A stretch of 63,538 nucleotides of DNA, from positions 1 through 63,538 of the forward strand of contig CAYZOC010000001.1 in the NCBI GenBank assembly GCA_964480275.1. The letters are read 5' to 3'. The position numbers and the translations under genes were made by a program. Shown in pieces: positions 27,227 through 34,666 of this stretch. Numbering within the stretch: the first letter of the stretch is position 1; each line of letters starts with the position of its first letter. The notes beneath the pieces are model-generated. The model was not told the origin of the DNA. It did no database searches and saw nothing but the letters and a program-made list of their open reading frames with translations. This DNA comes from DATESG01 sp964480275 (GTDB taxonomy: Bacteria; Bacillota_I; Bacilli_A; RFN20; CAG-826).

Positions 27227-27667
27227 ATGAAATTAAAACCACGTCTTAGTCGCATCATTCTTCCCTATCTGGTAATCTATCTAGCGCTTGTGATTGCTAG
27301 TTATTTTATTGTTGGTTTTTCTTTTCCCCCAACACTTTCACACTACTTGATCACGGGTTTATGGACCGGTGGTTTTGCAATTTTGACTTTTATGGGTGTT
27401 AAATATAATAGTTACGAAATACATAAAAATCATATTATCCATCACAAGGGTTTTGGCAAAATTACCTATGAATTTGATAGCATTCTTTATATTGATGAAA
27501 CGTATTCAAGAAAACATAAAACACTACTTTTTTACACCGATAAAGGTGATGAAAGATTTCTAGCGTTGGATAAGAAAAACATTTTGTTAGAAAAGACGCT
27601 CGAGCGCTCTAAAAAATGCGTGAGCAAAGCGGAATTCACCAAACGTTTTCCGCGGGTTAAATTATAA
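27227..27667 (+). CDS. Small membrane protein with PH-like C-terminal domain, unknown function
   Basis: I do not recognise the exact family. The 146-residue protein has two membrane segments (about 10-32 and 40-62) and a cytosolic C-terminal half made of short beta strands (YEIHKNHIIHH, ITYEFDSILYID, TLLFYTDKGD) ending in a helix, the outline of the bacterial PH/DUF304 type. The ATG at 27227 is chosen because it lies six bases after a strong TATAAT; a reading from 27170 would start upstream of that promoter. There is no ribosome binding site. It is divergent from jetABC and upstream of rpmB, but nothing ties its function to either. Confidence 0.65.
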   Translation: MKLKPRLSRIILPYLVIYLALVIASYFIVGFSFPPTLSHYLITGLWTGGFAILTFMGVKYNSYEIHKNHIIHHKGFGKITYEFDSILYIDETYSRKHKTLLFYTDKGDERFLALDKKNILLEKTLERSKKCVSKAEFTKRFPRVKL

Positions 27668-27675
27668 CGAATTTA

Positions 27676-27704
27676 TTGCAATGACTACTAAGTTATGATA
27701 TAGT
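27676..27704 (+). promoter_or_regulatory. rpmB promoter
   Basis: TTGCAA (27676-27681), 17-base spacer, TATAGT (27699-27704), giving a leader of about 27 bases with the GGGAGG ribosome binding site. Confidence 0.7.
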
Positions 27705-27738
27705 TTAAAAGATTCGAGAGAGTAAGGGAGGAATTTAC

Positions 27739-27930
27739 ATGTCAAGATATTGCCCAGTCACCGGAAAAGGTCCTTTAAGTGGTAACAATCGTAGTCATTC
27801 ACTACGTGCAACAAGACGCCGTTGGGGAGTTAATCTCCAAAATTTTAAAGTTGAAGTTGATGGCAAAGTTCAAACTGTACGGATGTCAACCCGTGCCTAT
27901 AAGAGCTTAGTTAAAAACCAAAAAGCTTAA
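27739..27930 (+). CDS. rpmB: 50S ribosomal protein L28
   Basis: Small basic protein of the large subunit. The 63-residue sequence opens SRYCPVTGKGPLSGNNRSHS and continues ATRRRWGVNLQ, standard for L28, with the basic C-terminal MSTRAYKSLVKNQKA. It has one Cys only, so this is the zinc-free form. GGGAGG lies 8 bases before the ATG. It has its own promoter and terminator and faces the minus-strand operon, the arrangement known from Bacillus, where rpmB lies beside the rsgA-rpe-thiN end. Confidence 0.97.
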   Translation: MSRYCPVTGKGPLSGNNRSHSLRATRRRWGVNLQNFKVEVDGKVQTVRMSTRAYKSLVKNQKA

Positions 27931-27954
27931 TCGGATAAACTAACAAATAATGAG

Positions 27955-27984
27955 AAAACCCTAATCCAACGATTAGGGTTTTTT
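27955..27984. terminator. Bidirectional terminator between rpmB and the gmk-to-28004 operon
   Basis: AACCCTAATC (27957-27966) pairs perfectly with GATTAGGGTT (27971-27980) around CAAC. T runs follow on the plus strand and, through the A run at 27955-27958, more weakly on the minus strand. Confidence 0.88.
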
Positions 27985-28003
27985 ACTTGTCATCAACTTT
28001 CAA

Positions 28004-28681
28004 CTAGTTAGCAAAAGCGGAAAGATAACTATTAATCATAATCAGAATATTTAAAAGTATTAACACCCACTCTGTGAGGGCAAGCACAAAAAGTTTTGGT
28101 CTAAGGACTATAATCGTACCGTCTTGTTGTTCATACTTATCCATCATTGACCAGCGTGAAAGTTTAGGATTCACTGCTAGTAAGAGGGCAATAAATGCGA
28201 GCCCATAACTAATAATCGATGGAACCGGTGATTGAATTAATGCGGGCGAACGTTGAAGATATAACCCCATCATCACCCCGTTTATTATCGTCAAAATAAA
28301 TAAAAGCGAACTAACAAGCAAATGACGCTTAACCGAAGCAAATTTTGTGATAAAAATCAGATATATCACAAACGAAGTTGCGGTCCAGCTAATTAAAAAT
28401 GTCAGACCAGAAAAGTCTGCTAAAGGGTAGGCGATCCGGTAGAAACCAAAAATAACGGTAGAAATAGTAAAAAACAAAACAAGAATATGAATATATATAT
28501 TGTTATTTGCGCCGACACCCTGTGTGAGTTCAAATGGGAATTGATTGCGGAAAGAATAATTGTGATTTTGCTTGAGCCGATAGCTGTTTATAGCAAAAAT
28601 TAGCATCACAACTATAGCAACAATACTAGCTAATAGTGAAGCTGTTACAATTGTTTCATTCATAATCAGAAAATTAATCAT
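28004..28681 (-). CDS. Six-TM membrane protein of unknown function, in the thiN position
   Basis: Unrecognised. The 225-residue protein is hydrophobic, with six likely membrane segments (about 8-33, 62-84, 91-115, 121-142, 153-170, 196-220) and short polar loops; no catalytic motif or binding pattern stands out. It overlaps the end of rpe by 8 bases and is the last gene of the operon. In Bacillus the next gene after rpe is thiN (thiamine pyrophosphokinase), to which this has no likeness. ATG 28681 is used; ATG 28663 is possible and neither has a clear ribosome binding site. Confidence 0.65.
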   Translation of the reverse strand: MINFLIMNETIVTASLLASIVAIVVMLIFAINSYRLKQNHNYSFRNQFPFELTQGVGANNNIYIHILVLFFTISTVIFGFYRIAYPLADFSGLTFLISWTATSFVIYLIFITKFASVKRHLLVSSLLFILTIINGVMMGLYLQRSPALIQSPVPSIISYGLAFIALLLAVNPKLSRWSMMDKYEQQDGTIIVLRPKLFVLALTEWVLILLNILIMINSYLSAFAN

Positions 28682-29336
28682 TTAACAAATCCGCCATCCG
28701 TTTTTTAATTGCTCGTGATGAGAATAAATAACTACCTGCGACAAGAATGTCTACACCTGCTTCACGAGCTTTGGCAGCTGTTTCCTTATTGATGCCGCCA
28801 TCGATTTCAATTAATGTTTTCAAGTTATGATCATCAATATAGCGCCGGAGCATTTTTACTTTATCAAGTGAAGAAGCAATAAAACCTTGGCCACCAAACC
28901 CTGGTTCAACACTCATAACTAACACTAAATGTAGTTGCTTAATAAAGGGGAACAATACATCAACCTTTGTGTTAGGACGAATAGTCATTCCCGGTTTTGC
29001 TCCCGCTTTAGTAATCATATCTAGCGCGAGAAATCTTTCCTCATCGCTGACAAAAGATTCATAGTGAACAGTAATAATATCTGCGCCATTTTCGGCAAAA
29101 GCATCGATATATTTGATTGGGTCTTGAATCATTAAGTGAACATCATTAACTAAAGGATATTTACCCTTTAGTGATTTTAAAACCGGGAGACCAAAAGAAA
29201 TATTTGGAACAAATTGTCCATCCATCACATCAAAGTGCAAATAAGTTGCGCCACCAGCAATGATTTTTTTAATCTCGCGATCAAGGTGTTTAAAGTCCGC
29301 CGCTAGTAATGACGGAGCAAGAATTACTTTCCCCAT
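28674..29336 (-). CDS. rpe: Ribulose-phosphate 3-epimerase
   Basis: Interconverts ribulose-5-phosphate and xylulose-5-phosphate in the pentose phosphate pathway. TIM-barrel motifs are clear: the N-terminal APSLLAADF, metal site segments HFDVMDGQFVPN (34-45) and NDVHLMI, the SVEPGFGGQGF phosphate loop and IEIDGGIN. Length 220 is typical. AGAGAGGA precedes the ATG, one base after the rsgA stop. With zwf and gnd at 56723-58979 it completes the oxidative branch down to xylulose-5-phosphate in this window. Confidence 0.97.
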   Translation of the reverse strand: MGKVILAPSLLAADFKHLDREIKKIIAGGATYLHFDVMDGQFVPNISFGLPVLKSLKGKYPLVNDVHLMIQDPIKYIDAFAENGADIITVHYESFVSDEERFLALDMITKAGAKPGMTIRPNTKVDVLFPFIKQLHLVLVMSVEPGFGGQGFIASSLDKVKMLRRYIDDHNLKTLIEIDGGINKETAAKAREAGVDILVAGSYLFSSRAIKKRMADLLND

Positions 29337-29337
29337 A

Positions 29338-30204
29338 TCAATAGTCCTCTCTTTTACTAGTTAACTCATCACTTATTTTAACATAATTGTCGTAACTTTC
29401 CTGTTTAATAAGTCCTTGGACCACTGCCTGCTTAATTTGACAGTGATGTTCACTCAAATGTAAGCAATCATTAAAGTAACATTTGCCTAAATATGGGGCA
29501 AATCCTGGATAATTTTCCGCTAATTCACTCTTGATCATCGGTAACTCAAAACTTGAAAAGCCAGGAGTGTCGACAATGTAACCTAATTTTGTTTTCAACA
29601 TAATAATTTCTTTAGTTGTGTGGCGGCCACGACCTAAATGCGATGAATACTCACCAACTTCACGATCAAAATCTACAAATAAGTGATTAATTAGCGTTGA
29701 TTTACCAACTCCCGTTTGACCCATTAGTGCTGTCTTTTTATTTTTAATTATTGCCTGGATTGGGGCAAGATCAGCAGGGGCAAACGAAGAAACAATAAAA
29801 TACTTAACGCCAAGAAATAATAGTAAGTCCTCAACTTTTTTAATGGTGGCGCTCGTATCAACTTTATCTCTTTTTGTTAAAACCAAAATAGGCTGAACAT
29901 TAGCAAAATGCGTGTAGGCCAGAAATTTTTCCACGAGTAACAGTGAAAATTCAGGTTCCACTAGTGACATAACGACGAGTACTTGATCGATATTAGCCAC
30001 GGGCGGTCTGATCAAAAAGTTGCTTCGTTGAATTATCTTTGTAATTTGTCGACTGTTACTATCAATTTCAACAAAGTCGCCGACATAAATCGGTGTTTTA
30101 GTGCGAATAAAATCAACAGCAGCTTGAAAAACAATTTTATCTCCATCTACTTCTAATAAATATCGCGTTTTTTGTTTACCAACAACAAGAAATTGTTTAT
30201 TCAT
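29338..30204 (-). CDS. rsgA: Ribosome small subunit-dependent GTPase A
   Basis: Circularly permuted GTPase that checks late 30S maturation. An OB fold occupies about 1-65, G4 comes first as TKRDKV (110-115), then G1 GQTGVGKST (162-170) and a DTPGF G3 segment. A C-terminal zinc knuckle is seen as CYFNDCLHLSEHHC (about 240-253). The ATG at 30204 overlaps the prkC stop region; the longer reading from TTG 30216 lacks support. No ribosome binding site, so coupling to prkC is likely. Length 288 is normal. Order prpC-prkC-rsgA-rpe is conserved in Firmicutes. Confidence 0.96.
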   Translation of the reverse strand: MNKQFLVVGKQKTRYLLEVDGDKIVFQAAVDFIRTKTPIYVGDFVEIDSNSRQITKIIQRSNFLIRPPVANIDQVLVVMSLVEPEFSLLLVEKFLAYTHFANVQPILVLTKRDKVDTSATIKKVEDLLLFLGVKYFIVSSFAPADLAPIQAIIKNKKTALMGQTGVGKSTLINHLFVDFDREVGEYSSHLGRGRHTTKEIIMLKTKLGYIVDTPGFSSFELPMIKSELAENYPGFAPYLGKCYFNDCLHLSEHHCQIKQAVVQGLIKQESYDNYVKISDELTSKREDY

Positions 30205-31087
30205 TAGCAAAGCCAAACCACCGGACCCAAATTGATTCTCTAGGTTTCAATAAGTGACTATTTTCTTTTAAATTATGAAGAGCTTTTTGTAGTTCGTCGA
30301 CAGTTTTATAACGATCTTTAGGACGTTTTTTTACGGCTTTTTGGATTATTTTTTCAAGCGCTTTAGGGAAACTATTAATATATTTTCTCGGGCTAGGTAG
30401 CGGATCTTTAATCTGTTTGATGGCAACATCGACAACTGTTTCACCATCAAAGGGTAGCCGTCCAGTTACAAGTTGATATAAAGTGATGCCAAGTGAATAA
30501 ATATCACTTTGAAAACTTGCCTTTTCCCCTTGACAAATTTCAGGAGCAAGGTAGTGAGCACTACCTAAAATGCTAGAATCTTGCGAAACCTTCCGGGCCG
30601 CAGATTGATTGAATTCTGCAATTCCAAAGTCGCCAAGTTTGACGACTCCGTCACTACTTATATAAATATTACTAGGCTTGATATCGCGATGAATAACATT
30701 ACGACTATGAGCCAACTTAACCGCGAGGCAAAGTTGATCAAGAATATCAATCGCCTCAAGATATGTAAAACGAGTTCGCGAATCTAGTTCCTGGTCAAGT
30801 GTCTTACCGGTGACAAGTTCTGTAACCATATAATGCAGTTCTTGGGTCTTTCCAACGTTTAAAATTGAGACAACATTTTGATTGGATAGTGTTGCCATTG
30901 CCCGTGCTTCGTGTTCAAATCGTGCAAGATTATCACGATCTTTTGCCACTTCAGGCTTTAAAAACTTGATGGCAACTCTTCGCTTAGTAATCGTGTCGAG
31001 AGCTTCATAGACTGCGCCCATTCCACCCTCACCTAAAAGTGCGATAAGGCGGTATCTTTCATCAATTTGATCACCAATACTAATCAC
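30197..31087 (-). CDS. prkC: Serine/threonine protein kinase, PrkC-type, without membrane and PASTA domains
   Basis: Hanks-type kinase: glycine loop GEGGMGAV at 19-26, Lys41, HRDIKPSN at 133-140, DFG at 153-155 and an APE segment in HYLAPE, all intact. The start is GTG 31087, set by GGGAG at 31095-31099 with 7-base spacing; this gives the family N-terminus ISIGDQIDERY. The protein ends at 296 residues, right after the kinase fold. Bacillus PrkC (about 650) continues with a membrane helix and extracellular PASTA repeats that sense muropeptides; these are absent here and no remnant follows. It overlaps prpC by 8 bases. Confidence 0.93.
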   Translation of the reverse strand: MISIGDQIDERYRLIALLGEGGMGAVYEALDTITKRRVAIKFLKPEVAKDRDNLARFEHEARAMATLSNQNVVSILNVGKTQELHYMVTELVTGKTLDQELDSRTRFTYLEAIDILDQLCLAVKLAHSRNVIHRDIKPSNIYISSDGVVKLGDFGIAEFNQSAARKVSQDSSILGSAHYLAPEICQGEKASFQSDIYSLGITLYQLVTGRLPFDGETVVDVAIKQIKDPLPSPRKYINSFPKALEKIIQKAVKKRPKDRYKTVDELQKALHNLKENSHLLKPRESIWVRWFGFANE

Positions 31088-31829
31088 AACTTGGCTCCCA
31101 AATAGCAACAGCAATATTATCTTCACCACCACGGTTGTTGGCTAATGAAATAAGCATTTGCCCTTTTTGTTCACTCGTATCCTCTGTTGCTAATATTGTT
31201 TCAATATCACGAACTTCAAGTGAATTATATAATCCATCTGAGCATAGAAAAATCTTTTCACTATTATATTTAAACTTCAAAAATTCCATATTACATGAAG
31301 GAATACTACCAAGAGCGTTAAGCAAAACATGACGTTTAGGATGGGTCTTGGCTGCCTCTTGTGTTATTTGTTTAGTATTAACAAGATACTGGACATACGA
31401 TTGATCATCACTTAGTTGAGTTAAATTACCATTATATGAATAAGCTCTTGAATCACCAATATTCAAAACAACGAGCCGATTATTATGAATAAGCGCGGCA
31501 ACTAGTGTTGTTCCCATATTCTTAAGTTCAGGATCGGTCTGACTTTCTTGAAATATTACACGATTAGCCTCTTTAACTGCTCGCCGAAAAAACCTAATGA
31601 TCGATGATGAAAGGAAAAATTTAGGATGATTTTTAAAGCGCTCTACAAGAATATCGACGGCTACTTTAGCAGCATAGTCCCCTTTTTTATAACCACCCAT
31701 TCCATCGGCTACTACAAGGAGGACGTCGTTATTTGCATTAATGATAACACTTGCAACATCTTCGTTATGAACCCGGACAAGCCCTCTATTTGCACTGGCA
31801 AAAAATGTACCATTACGCGTTTTTTTCAT
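31080..31829 (-). CDS. prpC: PP2C-family protein phosphatase PrpC
   Basis: Metal-dependent Ser/Thr phosphatase opposing PrkC. Family motifs in order: RVHNEDVA, ADGMGGYKKGD, GDSRAYSY, CSDGLYNSL and GGEDNIAVAI; the metal-binding aspartates are all present. The ATG at 31829 gives the expected N-terminus (KKTRNGTFFASANRGLVRVHNED) and a 249-residue protein; a longer reading to 31880 would run deep into rlmN. The start lies 17 bases inside rlmN and has only a weak AAGAAC before it, so coupling is likely. The pair prpC-prkC is overlapped in frame-shifted fashion, consistent with balanced expression. Confidence 0.95.
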   Translation of the reverse strand: MKKTRNGTFFASANRGLVRVHNEDVASVIINANNDVLLVVADGMGGYKKGDYAAKVAVDILVERFKNHPKFFLSSSIIRFFRRAVKEANRVIFQESQTDPELKNMGTTLVAALIHNNRLVVLNIGDSRAYSYNGNLTQLSDDQSYVQYLVNTKQITQEAAKTHPKRHVLLNALGSIPSCNMEFLKFKYNSEKIFLCSDGLYNSLEVRDIETILATEDTSEQKGQMLISLANNRGGEDNIAVAIWEPSCD

Positions 31830-32865
31830 GTTCTTTTTTGGCACGAAGTTGTCCACAAGCGGCATCAATATCGCTACCAAACTCCTTTCTCAGAGTTGTG
31901 TTAACACCATTTTGTTTCAAATAATCAAAAAAGGCACGTTGATGAGCTGGTCGACTTCTTTTGAAACCATGCTCATCGACAGGATTATAAGGGATTAGAT
32001 TGATATAGGCAAGCATGTCACCAACTAGGTCAATAAGTGCTCTAGCATCTTCAATTCCATCATTAACATCATCAATTAGAATATATTCAAAAGTAACGCG
32101 TTTATTGGTTACTTGTTCATAATAGCGAGCAGCCTCAATTAATTCTTTAATTGGATAGCGGGCATTAATTGGCATAATTAAATTACGCTTCTCATCAGTA
32201 GCGGCATGTAAAGAAATCGCAAGTTTAATTTGGATGCCCTCATGAGCAAATTGGCGAATTCGTGGGACAATGCCACAGGTCGAAACTGTAATATGACGGG
32301 CGCCAATTGCTAAAGCCTTGGGATGATTAATGATTCTAATAAAGTTCATGACATTGTCATAGTTATCGAAAGGCTCACCTATCCCCATGACAACGACGTG
32401 ACTGACACGTGCTCCCTTGTCTTCTTGTTTGAGAATTTGATCGACAACATAAACTTGTCCAAGCATTTCCCCACTTGTTAGGTCGCGTTTTTTCTTTAAT
32501 AATCCTGATGCACAAAACTTGCATCCCATATTACAACCGACTTGGCTGGTCACACAAACAGAATTCCCATAGCGGTAGCGCATTAAGACTGTTTCGACCA
32601 GCGCACCATCAGTCAGTTCAAACAAAATCTTAATTGTTCCATCATTACTATCTTGGCGACTATGTATTCTTGGTAGTTCAAAAACAAACTTCTCTTCTAA
32701 AAGAGCAATCGATTTTTTACTTATATCGGTCATTTCCTGGAAGTTTAAAGTGTTTTTCTCATAAATCCAGGAGTATAGTTGGGTTGCACGGAATTTTTTT
32801 TCACCTAAGCCAACAAGAATTTCGCTTAGCTGTTCATGAGTGTAGTTTAAAATATTTGTTTTCAT
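31813..32865 (-). CDS. rlmN: Dual-specificity 23S rRNA/tRNA adenine C2-methyltransferase
   Basis: Radical-SAM enzyme that makes m2A2503 in 23S rRNA and m2A37 in tRNA. The cluster motif CNMGCKFC gives Cys111, Cys115 and Cys118, and the mechanistic Cys near the C-terminus is present in IDAACGQL (about 341). The N-terminal domain with QLYSWIYEK and the GIGEPFDNYDNV segment are standard for RlmN rather than Cfr. Length 350. The ATG forms an ATGA overlap with the upstream gene and lacks its own ribosome binding site. Confidence 0.97.
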   Translation of the reverse strand: MKTNILNYTHEQLSEILVGLGEKKFRATQLYSWIYEKNTLNFQEMTDISKKSIALLEEKFVFELPRIHSRQDSNDGTIKILFELTDGALVETVLMRYRYGNSVCVTSQVGCNMGCKFCASGLLKKKRDLTSGEMLGQVYVVDQILKQEDKGARVSHVVVMGIGEPFDNYDNVMNFIRIINHPKALAIGARHITVSTCGIVPRIRQFAHEGIQIKLAISLHAATDEKRNLIMPINARYPIKELIEAARYYEQVTNKRVTFEYILIDDVNDGIEDARALIDLVGDMLAYINLIPYNPVDEHGFKRSRPAHQRAFFDYLKQNGVNTTLRKEFGSDIDAACGQLRAKKEHEKNA

Positions 32866-34103
32866 TCATTTGTTTTCTTTCTAAAAATAGCGTAATAGGC
32901 GATTGTTTGTTCTTTGTGATATGGCATATATTGCCGCTCATACTCAAGGACAAAGTCAGGATGATTTGCAATAAACGTTTGTGTAACATCAACAGTTTCA
33001 TTTCTAAGTAGTGAACCAACTTTAATAACAAGCAAGCCATTATTTGTGACGCGTTTTTGATATTCATCAAGTAATGACAGGATTTTTTGTTGGTGATCAA
33101 TTGTCATATCAAAGTTAATAAAGAAGTCAGGACGAGCTTTGATTTGTTCTAAATTCGACGAACTCGGCGTCACGTAAACTAAATCAAAATCACTAGGATG
33201 TTCGGCCCGATCGCTAGTAGCAGCAGTTACATTTGTGAGTTCAAACATCTTGATGACGCTATTAACAACGTGATAACGATGTTTATCATTGACTTCCACT
33301 TCGATTTTCAGCTCCGGATTTAGTTTTGCTAAATCAATCACCATCGATGTTTTTTCTTCTTCTTTAATTAAAACCTTTGTTGGATTAAAGGCGAGTAGTT
33401 GCTCACTGATAACTAGATCAGTAATCGGCATTGTATAAAATACACAATCTTTATAAGTTTGTAGCGTCTTAATTGATTGTTTGCCCTCATAAACAAAGGC
33501 ATTCATTAGCGCGATTTGTTTAAAGTCTTTGTTTTCTAAGAAAAACTTTTCGTCAGTTATCTTGTTTAGATTGATTCGACCGTGAATTTGATAAACGTTA
33601 CTAAATTTATCAAGAAATCTTTGTGCTTTATTAAATCCTAAATCTTCAATCAAACGCTCGACAAAATCTAGTGGAAAATTGTAACGAAGCGAGAGTGCAA
33701 ATGAAGTGCGGAAATCTAATTGCTCGGGAAATAGACTTTTGACTGTTCCTTCGATTAATTCTGAGGAGCTAATCTTTTCCTTGTCAACTTCATTTTCAAT
33801 CAGCGTCAACAAGTCCTCTTTTTCCACTTGCAAAATCTTAAGGAAGTATAAGTTACAAAGAAAAACTGTCACAATACTTTGATTGAGTGGTTGAAGTTCA
33901 TCAAGACCATGCTGGACGAGTGTAAAGCGTGTGACTTCATTTTTATGTAGTGCACAACTAACAAAGGTCCGGACTTGTCGTTTTGCTTGATAGTCCAAAT
34001 CTATGTATTCTTTACCACGTAGTTGCTTGGAAAAATCAGCAAAACTAATTGCTCCATGCTTGATGTCGTTAAGCGCCTTTGCGGCCAACAAGATAGTTTT
34101 CAT
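32862..34103 (-). CDS. RsmB-like protein without catalytic residues
   Basis: The gene stands where Bacillus has rsmB (16S rRNA m5C967 methyltransferase). The N-terminal NusB-like half (about 1-170) and the outline of the C-terminal Rossmann half can be followed, but key residues are gone. The PCSG motif is PSSS (Pro313, Ser314), still followed by a KARPDF that matches RRKPD. The catalytic TC motif in VYSTC reads VIKVG (Gly363), still followed by HPDF. No CAAPGGK-type SAM loop is present. The frame is open for 413 residues with an AAGGGG ribosome binding site, so it is not a pseudogene by decay. Probably an rRNA-binding relic or scaffold (inference). Confidence 0.7.
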   Translation of the reverse strand: MKTILLAAKALNDIKHGAISFADFSKQLRGKEYIDLDYQAKRQVRTFVSCALHKNEVTRFTLVQHGLDELQPLNQSIVTVFLCNLYFLKILQVEKEDLLTLIENEVDKEKISSSELIEGTVKSLFPEQLDFRTSFALSLRYNFPLDFVERLIEDLGFNKAQRFLDKFSNVYQIHGRINLNKITDEKFFLENKDFKQIALMNAFVYEGKQSIKTLQTYKDCVFYTMPITDLVISEQLLAFNPTKVLIKEEEKTSMVIDLAKLNPELKIEVEVNDKHRYHVVNSVIKMFELTNVTAATSDRAEHPSDFDLVYVTPSSSNLEQIKARPDFFINFDMTIDHQQKILSLLDEYQKRVTNNGLLVIKVGSLLRNETVDVTQTFIANHPDFVLEYERQYMPYHKEQTIAYYAIFRKKTNE

Positions 34104-34115
34104 ATTATACCCCTT

Positions 34116-34132
34116 AGTGTTATTTTAACACT
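34116..34132. repeat. Small perfect hairpin before the rsmB-like gene
   Basis: AGTGTTA and TAACACT flank three bases just upstream of the AAGGGG ribosome binding site of the rsmB-like gene. No T run follows on the minus strand, so it is not a normal terminator; it may protect or modulate the transcript 3' of the preceding gene. Confidence 0.4.
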
Positions 34133-34153
34133 ATTAAAAGCATTACAAAAAGA

Positions 34154-34642
34154 CTAATTGTATTCATCTTCGTGGTGGTGATGATGATGGTGATCATCTT
34201 CATCTTCTAGATTATGACCACTTTCACGAGCACGTTCTTCAAACTCACCAAAAATATCGCCAGTATATGGGTCGATTTCTTCATCAACTGCCTTTTCATC
34301 ATCAACGATAAACGGTGGATAATCCTTGTTTTCTAACTTAAAGAAACTAGAATCATCAATATAATGAAAAACTAGTCTAATGTTGACAATTTCAACAGTA
34401 AAATAAGAGATAAGTGCGTGTGCAAGATCACTTTCAATTGCCTTATATTTAGGACTAATTGTAACTTCAAGAATTGCCTGCCAACTCGTTTGCTCAACTC
34501 CATCATGGTAGATGTATTCATCAGGAGCAATGACAAGAAATTCCTCATCAATTTCAAAACGATCTTTGACAATAGGAAGATATTTTTTGGAATAAGCACC
34601 GGCGACATATGGGTCGACGCCATAACATTTAATAATAATCAT
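34154..34642 (-). CDS. DUF1904-like protein with acidic, seven-histidine tail
   Basis: The first 110 residues resemble the DUF1904 family (tautomerase-like fold, function unknown): an N-terminal strand IIIKCYG, a central LEVTISPKYKAIESDLAHALISYF and VNIRLVFHYIDDSSFF. The last 50 residues are acidic and end DDHHHHHHHEDEYN, a run of seven His between Asp and Glu. Such tails bind Ni, Zn or Co in metal chaperones. The His codons are mixed CAT and CAC, so this is natural. ATG 34642 is set by GAGG at 34651-34654; a GTG start at 34651 would overlap that site. It replaces def and fmt between priA and rsmB. Confidence 0.7.
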   Translation of the reverse strand: MIIIKCYGVDPYVAGAYSKKYLPIVKDRFEIDEEFLVIAPDEYIYHDGVEQTSWQAILEVTISPKYKAIESDLAHALISYFTVEIVNIRLVFHYIDDSSFFKLENKDYPPFIVDDEKAVDEEIDPYTGDIFGEFEERARESGHNLEDEDDHHHHHHHEDEYN

Positions 34643-34666
34643 ATTTGACACCTCTATTTGATTATA

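Noticed and set aside
32634..33011. 125-codon plus-strand frame across the rlmN/rsmB-like junction
   Set aside because: It is antisense to two supported genes, lacks a ribosome binding site and has no family features.
34160..34204. His run as an engineered tag
   Set aside because: Mixed CAT and CAC codons, surrounding acidic residues and native context argue for a natural tail.
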